Assembly: GCF_016758195.1 (NCBI RefSeq)
Contig: NZ_QYAC01000004.1
Coordinates: forward strand, 92,278 to 156,277
Direction: 5' to 3'
Length of the DNA stretch: 64,000 nt
Source: Leucobacter chromiireducens subsp. solipictus
GTDB taxonomy: Bacteria > Actinomycetota > Actinomycetes > Actinomycetales > Microbacteriaceae
Shown here: positions 1-9,099 of the stretch, in pieces
How positions within the stretch are numbered: the first letter of the stretch is position 1
Layout: every line of letters begins with the position of its first letter
Position numbers and translations under genes: made by a program
The notes under the pieces: generated by a model
The model's input: only the letters and a program-made list of their open reading frames with translations
Database searches by the model: none
Told to the model about the DNA's origin: nothing

Positions 1-1452
1 CGCTACGAGTCCTACGGCTGGCAGGTCATCGAGGTCGACTGGAAGAAGACCGGCGCGTACGTCGAGGACGTCGCCGAGCTGCACCGGGCCATCGCGGAGG
101 CGCAGGCGGAGACCACGAAGCCGAGCCTGATCATCCTGAAGACCATCATCGGCTGGCCCTCCCCCGGCAAGCAGAACACGGGCGGGATCCACGGCGCCAA
201 GCTGGGTGCCGAGGAGCTTTCCGGCCTGAAGGAGGCCCTGGGCTTCGACCCCGCCGAGCACTTCGCCGTCGCACCCGAGGTGATCGCGCACACGCGCGGT
301 GCCGTCGCGCGCGGTGCCGAGGCGCGCCAGGCTTGGCAGCAGGGCTTTGACGCCTGGGCCGCCGCGAACCCGGAGCGGAAGGCGCTCTTCGATCGGGTGG
401 AGGCGCGCGAGCTCCCCGCCGGCGCGCTCGAGGCGCTGCCCACCTTCGAGCCGGGCACGAGCGTCGCGACGCGTTCCGCGAGCGGCAAGGTGCTCGCCGC
501 GCTCGGTCCGATCATGCCCGAGCTGTGGGGCGGATCGGCGGATCTCGCCGGATCGAACAACACGACGATCCCCGGCGTTCCCTCCTTTGTGCCCGCGAGC
601 CACTCGACGTCGACCTGGTCGGGCGACCCCTACGGCCGGGTGCTGCACTTCGGCATCCGTGAGCACGCGATGGGCGCGATCCTCAACGGGATTCAGCTCC
701 ACGGCAAGACGCGCAGCTACGGCGGCACGTTCCTGATCTTCAGCGACTACATGCGTCCCGCGGTGCGTCTCGCGGCCCTGATGAACGTGCCCAGCATTTT
801 CGTCTGGACGCATGACTCGATCGCCCTCGGCGAGGACGGCCCGACGCACCAGCCCATCGAGCAGCTCGCAACGCTCCGCGCGATCCCGAATCTCGCGGTG
901 GTCCGCCCCGCCGATGCGAACGAGGTCTCGATCGCGTGGCACGAGATGCTCACGCGGCACGCCGGTCCCGCCGGTCTCGCGCTGACCCGTCAGAACGTGC
1001 CCGTCCTGCCGCGCGGTGGCGAGTTCGCGTCCGCCGAGCAGGCCGCTGAGGGGGTGCGCCGCGGCGCATACGTGCTGGCCGAGTCCCCCACCGGGACGAC
1101 TGACGTGCTGCTGATCGCAACCGGCTCCGAGGTCCAGCTGGCCGTGGCCGCCCGAGAGACGTTGGCCGCCGAGGGCATCGGCGCGCGGGTGGTTTCGGCA
1201 CCCTGCCTGGAGTGGTTCGCCGAGCAGGATGCCAGCTACACGGAGCAGGTCCTGCCCTCCGCGGTCACCGCGCGTGTCAGTGTCGAGGCCGGGCTGAGCC
1301 TGGGCTGGGAGCGCTTCGTCGGCGATCGGGGCCGCTCGGTGTCGATCGAGCACTTTGGTGCGTCCGCCGACTTCGAGACGCTGTTCCGCGAGTTCGGGAT
1401 CACGGCCGAGGCCGTGGTCGCTGCGGCGCGCGAGTCGCTCGCCGCGCAGTAG
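1..1452 (+). CDS. tkt: Transketolase, 3' part (5' end outside window)
   Basis: C-terminal part of a thiamine-diphosphate transketolase, the cytosolic enzyme that moves two-carbon units between sugar phosphates in the non-oxidative pentose phosphate pathway. The frame is open from the first base, so the gene starts upstream of the window. Visible marks are the GGIHGAKLG stretch near the end of the TPP-binding domain and, in the pyrimidine-binding domain, the block around HDSIALGEDGPTHQPIEQL, diagnostic of transketolases. The C-terminal domain runs to the TAG at 1450-1452. Transaldolase follows 41 bp downstream on the same strand, so tkt-tal-pgi is probably one transcription unit. Partial only because of the window edge; no internal damage seen. 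Confidence 0.97.
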   Translation, partial: RYESYGWQVIEVDWKKTGAYVEDVAELHRAIAEAQAETTKPSLIILKTIIGWPSPGKQNTGGIHGAKLGAEELSGLKEALGFDPAEHFAVAPEVIAHTRGAVARGAEARQAWQQGFDAWAAANPERKALFDRVEARELPAGALEALPTFEPGTSVATRSASGKVLAALGPIMPELWGGSADLAGSNNTTIPGVPSFVPASHSTSTWSGDPYGRVLHFGIREHAMGAILNGIQLHGKTRSYGGTFLIFSDYMRPAVRLAALMNVPSIFVWTHDSIALGEDGPTHQPIEQLATLRAIPNLAVVRPADANEVSIAWHEMLTRHAGPAGLALTRQNVPVLPRGGEFASAEQAAEGVRRGAYVLAESPTGTTDVLLIATGSEVQLAVAARETLAAEGIGARVVSAPCLEWFAEQDASYTEQVLPSAVTARVSVEAGLSLGWERFVGDRGRSVSIEHFGASADFETLFREFGITAEAVVAAARESLAAQ

Positions 1453-1493
1453 CCCCGCCTCGTTCAATCGCATCACTGTAGAGGAGTACAGGC

Positions 1494-2606
1494 ATGACCA
1501 CCTCCCCCACCGCTGCGCTCAGTCGCGCCGGCGTCAGCATCTGGCTTGACGATTTGTCGCGTCACCGAATTGAGAGCGGCGAGCTTCGTGACCTCCTGAC
1601 CACGCACCACGTGGTCGGCGTCACGACGAACCCGACGATCTTTGCGGGAGCGATCGGTGGGGGCGTCGGCTACGGCGAGCGGATCGCCGCGTGTGCCGCA
1701 CGCGGCCTCAGCGCGAGCGAGACCATCGTGGAGCTCACCACGGCCGACGTTGCGGACGCCTGCGATATTTTCGCCGACGTCTACACGGCGAGCAACGGCT
1801 TTGACGGCCGGGTGTCCATCGAGGTGGAACCGGGCCTGGCCCGAGACACGGCGGGAACCGTCGCGCAGGCCCGCGAGCTCTGGGCGCGGGTGGACCGTCC
1901 GAACGCGATGATCAAGATTCCGGCGACCGAGGAAGGCCTCGCGGCGATCACGGCGACCATCGCGGCTGGGATCAGCGTCAATGTCACGCTGATCTTCAGC
2001 ATCGAACGCTATCGCCAGGTCATCAACGCGTACCTGACCGGCCTGGAGCAGGCGCGCGCCGCGGGGATCGATCTGTCGACGATTCACTCGGTCGCCTCGT
2101 TCTTTGTGTCGCGTGTTGACACGGAAATCGATACCCGGCTGGCCGATCTCGGGACCCCCGAGGCGCAGGCGCTGCTCGGGCAGGCCGCAATTGCGAACGC
2201 GCGCCTCGCGTACGAGGTGTACACGGATACGTTCTCCAGCGAACGCGCTCGTCACCTGGGCACGCTGGGGGCCAACCCGCAGCGGCCGCTCTGGGCGTCT
2301 ACCGGGGTGAAGAATCCCGACTTCCCCGACACTCGCTACGTCACGGAGCTCGTCGCCCACGGGGTCGTGAACACGATGCCCGAGGCGACGCTGCGGGCGG
2401 TGGCGGATCACGGTGAGGTCCGCGGGGACACCATCAGCTCCGAGTACCTCGAGTCGAACCAGGCGCTCAACGCGGTTGACGCGCTCGGGATCGACTATGT
2501 GGCGCTGACTGAACAACTCGAGCGGGAGGGCCTCGAGAAGTTCGACGCGTCGTGGGCGGAACTCTGCGACACGGTCGAGTCGGCGCTGCGGGAGTCTCGC
2601 GCGTAA
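1494..2606 (+). CDS. tal: Transaldolase
   Basis: Transaldolase, 370 residues, transferring a dihydroxyacetone unit from sedoheptulose-7-phosphate to glyceraldehyde-3-phosphate. The Schiff-base lysine is expected in [11 protein letters not shown] (Lys141), and the N-terminal VTTNPTIF strand is typical of the long actinobacterial form (about 360-380 residues). ATG start is preceded by GAGGAG at about 1481-1486. The stop overlaps the ATG of pgi (TAATG), implying translational coupling. The two proteins correspond to the two halves of the fused Tal-Pgi enzymes known in some bacteria, but here they remain separate reading frames. Confidence 0.97.
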   Translation: MTTSPTAALSRAGVSIWLDDLSRHRIESGELRDLLTTHHVVGVTTNPTIFAGAIGGGVGYGERIAACAARGLSASETIVELTTADVADACDIFADVYTASNGFDGRVSIEVEPGLARDTAGTVAQARELWARVDRPNAMIKIPATEEGLAAITATIAAGISVNVTLIFSIERYRQVINAYLTGLEQARAAGIDLSTIHSVASFFVSRVDTEIDTRLADLGTPEAQALLGQAAIANARLAYEVYTDTFSSERARHLGTLGANPQRPLWASTGVKNPDFPDTRYVTELVAHGVVNTMPEATLRAVADHGEVRGDTISSEYLESNQALNAVDALGIDYVALTEQLEREGLEKFDASWAELCDTVESALRESRA

Positions 2607-4261
2607 TGGCGATCACCCTGGGCGCCAGCGCGCCGAGCACCACTGCCCATCGCATTCTGAATCGGCTGGTGTCGGATCGCGTGGCGAGCCGCGTGTTCGC
2701 TCGCGACGCGTCCCTGTGGAGCGACTCCGCGCAGGTGACGAACCGGCTCGGCTGGACCGACTTCGAAGCGAACGCGCGCGCCGCGATCGCCGACGCGGAA
2801 CAGATCCGGGATGAGTTGCGCAGCGCCGGGATCGACCGCGTTGTCCTGTGCGGCATGGGCGGATCGAGCCTGGCGCCCGAGGTCATTGCCCGGTGGTCCG
2901 GGACCCCGCTCACCGTGATCGATTCCACGCATCCCGGCTTCCTGGCCGCGGAACTCACCTCGGATCTCAGCCGCACCCTCGTCGTGGTCAGCTCCAAATC
3001 GGGCAGCACGATCGAAACGATGAGCCATCGCGCGGCGTTCGCCGCGGCGTTTACCGCGGCTGGTATCGATCCCGCCGAGCGGATCCTGGTGATCACCGAT
3101 CCGGGGTCCCCACTGGAGCGCTCCGCGCGGGATGCCGGGCAACGGGTGTGCTTCGCCGACCCGGATGTGGGGGGACGATTCTCCGCGCTCACCGCGTTCG
3201 GCTTGGTGCCCACCGCGCTCGCGGGCGTCGATGTCCGCGAGCTGCTCGATGACGCCTGCGCGGCTCGCGAGCTGCTCATGTCCGACGATCCTGCGAACCC
3301 GGCCCTCCGTCTCGCCGCAGAGATCGCCGCAGGCCTGCCGTCGCGCTTTGTGCTCGGCATTGCGGAGGCACCCGGCACTGACTGGGGGCTCGGCTCCTGG
3401 ATCGAGCAGCTCGTCGCCGAGTCCACTGGGAAATACGGGCACGGCGTGTTCCCGATCGCGCTCCCCCGCACGGCCCCCGAGTTCGCCGCACCGCCGGCGA
3501 ATCTGATCCGGGTCCGACTCGGCGCGTCCGAGGCGGCCGAGGTGGCGCAGGCGGGCGCGGAGCTGACCGTCGCCGCCAGCCTCGGGGCGCAGTTCCTGCT
3601 CTGGGAGGTCGCGACCGCAGTGCTCGGACACCTGCTGGGAATCGACCCCTTCGATCAGCCCGATGTGGAGTCTGCGAAGCTGGCGGCCCGCGCGGTGCTG
3701 GAGCATCCGGAGGATTCGGGCTCGGCGGGTAAGGCAACGCCCATCGCGGAACTCTCCGCCGTGCTCGTCGCTGCACCGCCGAAGTCGCTGCGCGGCGCCG
3801 CAGCGGATCTCCCGGATACGGCGGCGGAGTTGCTCACGGCGCTCCAGGCCGCCGTCCCGCCCGGGGGCTACCTGGCCGTGCAAGCCTATCTCGACCCCAG
3901 CGGCGGCTCGGCGAGCGCATTGGCGGCACTCCGCGACGCGCTCGCCCAGCGTCTGGGTGTTCCCGTCTCGCTCGGCTGGGGGCCGCGCTATCTCCACTCG
4001 GTGGGGCAGCTCCACAAGGGCGGCCCCGCGCTCGGCGCGTTCCTGCAGCTGATCGATACCGCCGCGCCCGATCTCGCGATCCCGGGGTCCGATTCCGGCT
4101 TCGGTACGCTGATCGCGGCCCAGGCGCGCGGCGATCGGAAGGTGCTCTCCGGACGCGGCCGAGCGGTGTTTGCCCTCGGGAGTCCCGACCCCGCAGCCCT
4201 CATCCCTGAGCTCATCGACGCGGTCTCGGCCTGGGAACCGGTCGTCCCCGAACCGCGGTAG
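2606..4261 (+). CDS. pgi: Glucose-6-phosphate isomerase (SIS-domain type)
   Basis: Glucose-6-phosphate isomerase, 551 residues from the ATG that overlaps the tal stop; the frame is open further upstream but that part lies inside tal. It interconverts glucose-6-phosphate and fructose-6-phosphate in the cytosol. Sugar-isomerase motifs are present: GMGGSSLAPEVI near residue 80, the SSKSGSTIET phosphate-binding loop near 130, and TDWGLGSWIEQL followed by STGKYGHG, the catalytic and signature region. It resembles the isomerase half of fused Tal-Pgi proteins more than the classical Pgi. In related genomes zwf-opcA-pgl usually follow; here the gene ends at a GC-rich spacer and faces rbpA convergently. 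Confidence 0.93.
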   Translation: MAITLGASAPSTTAHRILNRLVSDRVASRVFARDASLWSDSAQVTNRLGWTDFEANARAAIADAEQIRDELRSAGIDRVVLCGMGGSSLAPEVIARWSGTPLTVIDSTHPGFLAAELTSDLSRTLVVVSSKSGSTIETMSHRAAFAAAFTAAGIDPAERILVITDPGSPLERSARDAGQRVCFADPDVGGRFSALTAFGLVPTALAGVDVRELLDDACAARELLMSDDPANPALRLAAEIAAGLPSRFVLGIAEAPGTDWGLGSWIEQLVAESTGKYGHGVFPIALPRTAPEFAAPPANLIRVRLGASEAAEVAQAGAELTVAASLGAQFLLWEVATAVLGHLLGIDPFDQPDVESAKLAARAVLEHPEDSGSAGKATPIAELSAVLVAAPPKSLRGAAADLPDTAAELLTALQAAVPPGGYLAVQAYLDPSGGSASALAALRDALAQRLGVPVSLGWGPRYLHSVGQLHKGGPALGAFLQLIDTAAPDLAIPGSDSGFGTLIAAQARGDRKVLSGRGRAVFALGSPDPAALIPELIDAVSAWEPVVPEPR

Positions 4262-4310
4262 CCGTCTCGGCGCGGCCGCGCGCACGCAAGGCACCGCGCA
4301 CGCCGGGTAC

Positions 4311-4364
4311 CGCCCGCACGCCCGGCAGCGCCCGCACGCCCGGCACCACCCGCACGCCCGGCAG
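4311..4364. repeat. 18-bp tandem repeat in pgi-rbpA spacer
   Basis: Three head-to-tail copies of an 18-bp GC-rich unit (CGCCCGCACGCCCGGCAG with one or two changes per copy), preceded by a diverged partial copy from about 4293. It lies in the non-coding spacer between the convergent pgi and rbpA genes, next to the terminator hairpin. No function is evident; this looks like slippage-prone filler DNA. Confidence 0.8.
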
Positions 4365-4421
4365 CGCCCGCGGCCGTCGCCCGCGCGGCGTCCGCACCGG
4401 CGATTCGCCGCGACACAGCAA

Positions 4422-4451
4422 ACGGCCCCGACGAGATCTCGTCGGGGCCGT
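4422..4451. terminator. Bidirectional terminator between pgi and rbpA
   Basis: Perfect inverted repeat: ACGGCCCCGACGAGA pairs with TCTCGTCGGGGCCGT, giving a 15-bp GC-rich palindrome with essentially no loop in the DNA. It lies downstream of pgi (plus) and of rbpA (minus), so it can serve both. There is no long T-run, as is common in actinobacterial terminators. Confidence 0.8.
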
Positions 4452-4486
4452 CGTGCGTGCTGGTGCAGCGGAGCGCTGCTGCGCGG

Positions 4487-4852
4487 CTACGCCGTGGCGC
4501 GCGCGGTACCGCGGCGCTGGCGCAGCTTCAAGAGCGCCGCCTCGAGGAGCTCTTCGGCCTCCTCGGGAGTCCGCCGCTCCTTCACATACGCGAGGTGCGT
4601 CTTGTAGGGCTCGTTCTTGAGCAACTGCGGCGGGTTCGCCTTGTCCCGGCCTGCGGGCAGGCCCGAGGTCGGTGAATCGATCTGCTCAGGGATCTCCTCG
4701 TCAGCAACGTCGGCCGCGAAATAGCGGACGGTTTCGTTGCCGAGAGCATCCCAGTAGGACACCTGAGTACGGTCGGCGCGCGAGCCGTGATCCTTCTCCC
4801 CCATAGGGCCGGATCCGACGCGGGCGCCCCGGATGGCATTGCTGCTAGCCAC
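4487..4852 (-). CDS. rbpA: RNA polymerase-binding protein RbpA
   Basis: RbpA, 121 residues, an actinobacteria-specific small protein that binds RNA polymerase core and group 1/2 sigma factors and stabilises the open promoter complex. Recognised from the N-terminal SNAIRGARVGSGPMGEK tail, the YFAADVADEEIPEQIDSPTSG segment and the C-terminal sigma-interaction helix around ERRTPEEAEELLEAALLKL. Start is GTG with GAAAGG about 7 nt upstream. It lies 36 bp downstream of secG in the same direction and closes the pgk-tpiA-secG-rbpA run. Confidence 0.95.
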   Translation of the reverse strand: MASSNAIRGARVGSGPMGEKDHGSRADRTQVSYWDALGNETVRYFAADVADEEIPEQIDSPTSGLPAGRDKANPPQLLKNEPYKTHLAYVKERRTPEEAEELLEAALLKLRQRRGTARATA

Positions 4853-4888
4853 GGACTGCCTTTCTTCGGTGGGTGTGGTGCGGTCGTG

Positions 4889-5137
4889 TTAGACGACCGA
4901 GAAACGGGCGACGAGGCCCAGCCCCACGATTGAGACGACCCACACGATCGACACAATCACGGTGAGGCGGTTGAGGTTTCGCTCGGCCACGCCTGAGGAC
5001 CCCAGGCTGGAGGTCACGCCGCCGCCGAACATGTCGGAGAGGCCGCCGCCGCGGCCCTTGTGCAGCAGGATGAACAGGGTGAGCAGCAGACTCGTGATCA
5101 CGAGAATGACGATCAGAGCGATCTTGAGAATAAGCAC
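4889..5137 (-). CDS. secG: Preprotein translocase subunit SecG
   Basis: SecG, a small inner-membrane component of the SecYEG channel, about 82 residues, with two membrane segments: an N-terminal helix (LKIALIVILVITSLLLTLFI) and one near the C-terminus. The conserved cytosolic loop HKGRGGGLSDMFGGG followed by SSLGSSGVAERNLNR lies between them. I take the GTG at 5137 because GGAAAGG lies about 8 nt upstream; an upstream in-frame GTG at 5146 overlaps that ribosome binding site. The gene sits downstream of tpiA with a possible promoter of its own in between. Confidence 0.93.
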   Translation of the reverse strand: MLILKIALIVILVITSLLLTLFILLHKGRGGGLSDMFGGGVTSSLGSSGVAERNLNRLTVIVSIVWVVSIVGLGLVARFSVV

Positions 5138-5181
5138 GCAGATCACCTTTCCGGGGTTGTGGGCGTGAAGCGCCAGCGTCC

Positions 5182-5187
5182 AGTATA
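5182..5187 (-). promoter_or_regulatory. Candidate -10 element for secG
   Basis: On the minus strand this reads TATACT, an almost perfect -10 hexamer, about 45 bp upstream of the secG start in the tpiA-secG gap. No convincing -35 was found, so it may be an extended or weak promoter adding transcription of secG-rbpA to read-through from pgk-tpiA. Confidence 0.4.
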
Positions 5188-5220
5188 GCGGCGCTGGGAA
5201 AAATCAGGGCGGCGGCAGGC

Positions 5221-6060
5221 CTAGCCCGCAGTAACGTGCTTGCGGAACTGCACGATCTTGCTGAACTCGTCGGCCTTCAGGCTCGCGCCACCCACCAGAG
5301 CGCCATCCACGTTCCCCTGGGCGAGGAAGCCGGCGATGTTCTGACTGGTGACGGATCCGCCGTACAGGATCCGGGTTGCGGCGGCACGCTCGTCGCCGAG
5401 CAGGTCGCGGAGCGCCTCACGGATCGCGCGCGCGACGTCTTCCGCCTGCTCGGGCGTGGCGGCCTGGCCGCTCCCGATCGCCCAGACGGGCTCGTACGCC
5501 ACCACGACCTCGGCATCCGCCGGGAGATCGGCGACGGCTGCGGCGAGCTGGGCGAGCGGCACTGCCGCGGCCCCGTGCTCGGCGAGATCCTCGGCGGTTT
5601 CGCCGACGCAAATCATGGGGATCAGGCCTGCGCGGTGTGCCGCGAGCGCCTTCGCGCCCACGGTCTCGTCGGATTCTCCGTGGCCGTGGCGGCGCTCGGA
5701 GTGGCCGACGAGGGCGTAGTGCACGCCCAGCTTCTGCAGCATCGCGCCCGAGATATCACCGGTGTAGGCGCCGGACTCGTGCGGGGAGAGATCCTGGGCA
5801 CCGAGGGCAAGCGGCAGCTTGTCCGCGGTGAGGAGCGTCTGGACGGAACGCAGATCCGTGAACGGCGGGAAGACCGCCACCTCGGTGTCGGCGTAGTCAT
5901 GCCGAGCGTCCTTCAGGGACCAGGCCAGCTTCTGCACGAGCGCGATGGCCTGCAGGTGGTCCAGGTTCATCTTCCAGTTGCCCGCGATCAGGGGCGTGCG
6001 AGCCGTGGGCGGCAACGCCGGCCGTGCGGGAGTCTCGGGGACGTCGGTCGTTTCGCTCAT
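5221..6060 (-). CDS. tpiA: Triosephosphate isomerase
   Basis: Triosephosphate isomerase, 279 residues, interconverting dihydroxyacetone phosphate and glyceraldehyde-3-phosphate. The substrate lysine lies in IAGNWKMN, the electrophilic histidine in VGHSERR, the catalytic glutamate in [11 protein letters not shown], and the phosphate-binding C-terminal loop is around [10 protein letters not shown]. About 20 residues of N-terminal Pro/Ala-rich extension precede the usual start of the barrel. ATG overlaps the pgk stop (ATGA), so the two are translationally coupled. Confidence 0.97.
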   Translation of the reverse strand: MSETTDVPETPARPALPPTARTPLIAGNWKMNLDHLQAIALVQKLAWSLKDARHDYADTEVAVFPPFTDLRSVQTLLTADKLPLALGAQDLSPHESGAYTGDISGAMLQKLGVHYALVGHSERRHGHGESDETVGAKALAAHRAGLIPMICVGETAEDLAEHGAAAVPLAQLAAAVADLPADAEVVVAYEPVWAIGSGQAATPEQAEDVARAIREALRDLLGDERAAATRILYGGSVTSQNIAGFLAQGNVDGALVGGASLKADEFSKIVQFRKHVTAG

Positions 6061-7259
6061 GCCAGGACCTCCAGGCCGGGGAGGGTCTTGCCCTCGAGGA
6101 ATTCGAGGCTGGCGCCGCCACCCGTCGAGATGTGGCCGAAGCGATCATCGGTGAAGCCGAGTGCGCGCACAGCGGCTGCGGAGTCGCCGCCGCCGACGAC
6201 GGTGAAGCCGTCGGTGTCGGCGAGGGCCTGCGCAACGGCACGGGTGCCGCCCGCGAAGGCCTCCATTTCGAACACGCCCATGGGCCCGTTCCAGAAGACG
6301 GTGCGGGATCCGGCGATCACCTCGGCGAACGCGGCCGCGGATTCGGGGCCGATGTCCAGCCCCAGACCCGCCGCGCCGAAGCTCGAAGACTCGATCGCGT
6401 CCGCGGCAACGACCTCGTGTGCGGCGTCCGCCGCAAAAGCCTCCGCAACGACCACGTCACTCGGGAGCACGATCGTGACCCCGCGCTCGGCCGCCGTGGC
6501 GAGATAGCCGCGGACCGTGTCCAGCTGATCCGCCTCCAGCAGGCTGGCCCCGACCGCGTGCCCCTGCGCGGCGAGGAACGTGAAGAGCATCCCGCCCCCG
6601 ACCAGGATCGTGTCGACCCGCTCGATCAAGTGCGAGATCACGCCGAGCTTGTCGGACACCTTGGAGCCGCCCAGCACGACCGTGTAGGGGCGCTCAGGAG
6701 TGTCGGTGAGGCGCTGCAGCACCTCGAGCTCACCCGCAACGAGGCGGCCCGCCGCGCTCGGGAGCAGCTGGGCGAGGTCGTACACGCTCGCCTGACGGCG
6801 GTGTACGACCCCGAACCCGTCGGAGACGAAGGCGTCCCCGAACGTTGCCAGCTGCGCCGCGAACGCGCCGCGCTCCGCGTCATCCTTGCTCGTCTCGCCC
6901 GGGTTGAACCGCAGGTTCTCGAGCAGGACGACGTCCCCGGGTGCGAGGGCGGCCACCGCTGCGGTCGCCGCCTCGCCCACCGTCTCGGCCACGAACTGCA
7001 CGGGAGCACCGAGCAGTTCCGCCATGCGGGCGGCCACCGGGCGGAGCGAGTAGCGCTCCTCCGGTGCGCCCTTGGGGCGACCCAGGTGGCTGATGAGAAC
7101 GATCTTGGCCCCGGCCTCGCGCAGTTCGCGGATCGTCGTGAGCGAGGCGCGAATGCGCCCGTCATCGGTGATCACGCCGTCGGCGAGCGGGACATTCAGA
7201 TCGCACCGCACGACTACCGTGCGGTCAGTGAGCGATCCCAGGGATTCAATGGTGCGCAT
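6057..7259 (-). CDS. pgk: Phosphoglycerate kinase
   Basis: Phosphoglycerate kinase, 400 residues, making ATP from 1,3-bisphosphoglycerate. N-terminal substrate-binding residues are visible in [11 protein letters not shown] and SHLGRPKG, and the nucleotide-binding C-terminal lobe contains [10 protein letters not shown] and the GGGDSAAA loop. ATG start with GAGGAG about 12 nt upstream. Gene order sodA-pgk-tpiA is notable: gap, the usual upstream neighbour of pgk, is not here. Confidence 0.97.
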   Translation of the reverse strand: MRTIESLGSLTDRTVVVRCDLNVPLADGVITDDGRIRASLTTIRELREAGAKIVLISHLGRPKGAPEERYSLRPVAARMAELLGAPVQFVAETVGEAATAAVAALAPGDVVLLENLRFNPGETSKDDAERGAFAAQLATFGDAFVSDGFGVVHRRQASVYDLAQLLPSAAGRLVAGELEVLQRLTDTPERPYTVVLGGSKVSDKLGVISHLIERVDTILVGGGMLFTFLAAQGHAVGASLLEADQLDTVRGYLATAAERGVTIVLPSDVVVAEAFAADAAHEVVAADAIESSSFGAAGLGLDIGPESAAAFAEVIAGSRTVFWNGPMGVFEMEAFAGGTRAVAQALADTDGFTVVGGGDSAAAVRALGFTDDRFGHISTGGGASLEFLEGKTLPGLEVLA

Positions 7260-7303
7260 GTGTGCGGCGGGCTCCTCGGTGCAGAGAGTCGGTCAGGCCG
7301 GAA

Positions 7304-7921
7304 TTAGATGAGGCCGGGCGTCTGCGTGCGCGCTGCGTCGAAGCGCTTCGCGACGTCCTGCCAGTTGGCGATGTTCCAGAACGCCTTGACGTAGTCCGCC
7401 CGGACGTTCAGGTAGTCCAGGTAGTAGGCGTGCTCCCACACGTCGAGCATGAGCAGCGGAACGGTGCCCGCGGGGAGGTTCCCCTGCTGGTCGAAGAGCT
7501 GGACGATGTTCGGGCGCTGGCCCAGCGCGTCCCATGCGAGCACGGCCCAGCCGGAGCCCTGCACGCCCATCGCGGTCGCGGTGAAGTGCTTCTGGAACTT
7601 CTCGAAGTCACCGAAGTACTCGTCGATCGCCGAGCCGAGTTCACCCTCGGGACGCCCGCCGCCCTCGGGCGACATGTTGTTCCAGAAGATCGTGTGGTTG
7701 ACGTGACCGCCCACGTTGAAGGCGAGGTCCTTCTCGAGCTTGTTGACCGCGGCGAGGTTGTCCGCGTCGCGGGCCTCCGCGAGCTGCTCGAGGGCCGTGT
7801 TCGCGCCGGTCACGTACGCCTGGTGATGCTTGTCGTGGTGCAACTGCATGATCTTGCCGCTGATGTGCGGCTCGAGAGCTGCGTAATCGTAGGGAAGTTC
7901 GGGAAGTGAGTAGGCAGCCAT
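7304..7921 (-). CDS. sodA: Superoxide dismutase (Mn/Fe family)
   Basis: Mn/Fe-type superoxide dismutase, 205 residues. Metal ligands are visible in the order expected: the His in LEPHISGKIM, the His in GHVNHTIFWNNM, and the Asp and His of LMLDVWEHAYYLDY. GSGWAVLAWD is the usual C-terminal-domain signature. The start chosen is the ATG at 7921 (MAAYSLPELPYDYAAL, the canonical N-terminus), with GGAGC about 5 nt upstream; the frame continues upstream without homology. Metal preference (Mn versus Fe) cannot be settled from sequence alone. Located between whiA and pgk. Confidence 0.95.
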   Translation of the reverse strand: MAAYSLPELPYDYAALEPHISGKIMQLHHDKHHQAYVTGANTALEQLAEARDADNLAAVNKLEKDLAFNVGGHVNHTIFWNNMSPEGGGRPEGELGSAIDEYFGDFEKFQKHFTATAMGVQGSGWAVLAWDALGQRPNIVQLFDQQGNLPAGTVPLLMLDVWEHAYYLDYLNVRADYVKAFWNIANWQDVAKRFDAARTQTPGLI

Positions 7922-8015
7922 GCGGCGCTCCAATCTTGTTGGCGAACAGGGTCGGCCCCAGTCTATCGAGGCGCGCGCATGCTGTGGGGTGAATCCGCTG
8001 ACCGGGAAATTCGTC

Positions 8016-8052
8016 GGGGCGCGCGCGTACCGACCACGTACGCGCGCGCCCC
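8016..8052 (-). terminator. Terminator after whiA
   Basis: Long perfect hairpin: a 15-bp stem beginning GGGGCGCGCGCGTAC with a 7-nt loop. It begins 8 bp beyond the whiA stop and lies between whiA and sodA, separating the uvrA-uvrC-rapZ-whiA unit from sodA. Confidence 0.75.
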
Positions 8053-8060
8053 GATCGGCG

Positions 8061-9041
8061 CTACATCCGGTCGAATTCCTCGGGCAGGCTCGCCTCGGTG
8101 CCGGGGATGCCACGGTTCGCTGCTTCCTTGTCCGCCATGGCCAGCAGGCGGCGAATCCGGCCGGCGATCGCGTCCTTGGTCAGCACCGGCTCGGCCCGTG
8201 CGCCGAGATCGTCGAGGCTCGCTTCGCGGTGCGCGAGGCGGAGCTCGCCGGCGTACTTCAGGTGCTCCGGGATCTCGTCGCCAAGGATCTCGAGCGCACG
8301 CTCCACGCGCGCGCACGCGGCCACCGAGGCCTGTGCCGAGCGGCGAAGGTTGGCGTCGTCGAAGTTGACCAGGCGGTTCGCGGTCGCACGGGTTTCACGT
8401 GCCCGGCGCAGCTCATCCCAGCTGGTCCGCGCCTGGGTCGCGCCCATGGCACCGAGCATCTCGCCGATGGACTCGCCGTCGCGAATCAGCACCTTGTTCT
8501 GCCCACGGATCTCGCGGCTCTTCGCGTCGATCCCGATTCGGCTCGCGGCACCCACGAGCGCCATCGCGACCTCGTTGCTCGGGCACACGATCTCCAGGCT
8601 CGCCGAGCGGCCGGGGGCGGTCAGCCCGCCGCGGGCCATGAACGCCCCGCGCCAGACGGCCGCGAGCTCGGGCTGCGCACCCGTGGTCAAACGGTTCGGG
8701 AGGCCGCGGATCTGGCGGCGTCGGGCATCGAGGAGGCCGAGCTGGCGGGCGAGGGTCTCGCCGTCGATCACGCGGACAAGGAACTGGGGCGCGCCGGGGC
8801 GCGTACTGGACGGCGGGAGCTGCTTGGCCTCGGAGCGGACGCCGTAGAGCTCCGCGAGGTCCTTCCGAACACGCTGCACAATCTGGGGGGTGTGCAGCTC
8901 GGCTTCGAGCGCGATGCGCCCGGAAATGGTGTGCAGCCCGCCGGCCAGGCGGAGGATCGTCGCGACCTCAGCAATACGCTCTCCGGTGCGCTGCACCGGG
9001 AAACGTACGAGCTCACTCTTCACCTCTTGGGTCGACAGCAC
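8061..9041 (-). CDS. whiA: DNA-binding regulator WhiA
   Basis: WhiA, 326 residues, a Gram-positive regulator combining an N-terminal LAGLIDADG-like fold that has lost nuclease function with a C-terminal helix-turn-helix; it controls sporulation septation in Streptomyces and division-linked functions in non-sporulators. The N-terminus (LSTQEVKSELVRFPVQ) and the HTH region (IRLAHREASLDDLGARAEP and following) match the family. Start GTG with AAAGGA about 8 nt upstream. Conserved position after rapZ. Confidence 0.95.
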   Translation of the reverse strand: MLSTQEVKSELVRFPVQRTGERIAEVATILRLAGGLHTISGRIALEAELHTPQIVQRVRKDLAELYGVRSEAKQLPPSSTRPGAPQFLVRVIDGETLARQLGLLDARRRQIRGLPNRLTTGAQPELAAVWRGAFMARGGLTAPGRSASLEIVCPSNEVAMALVGAASRIGIDAKSREIRGQNKVLIRDGESIGEMLGAMGATQARTSWDELRRARETRATANRLVNFDDANLRRSAQASVAACARVERALEILGDEIPEHLKYAGELRLAHREASLDDLGARAEPVLTKDAIAGRIRRLLAMADKEAANRGIPGTEASLPEEFDRM

Positions 9042-9099
9042 GAATGGGTCCTTTCAGATCACAGGAAGAAATTGGCGAAGCGGCGGCGCAGCGCTGCAA

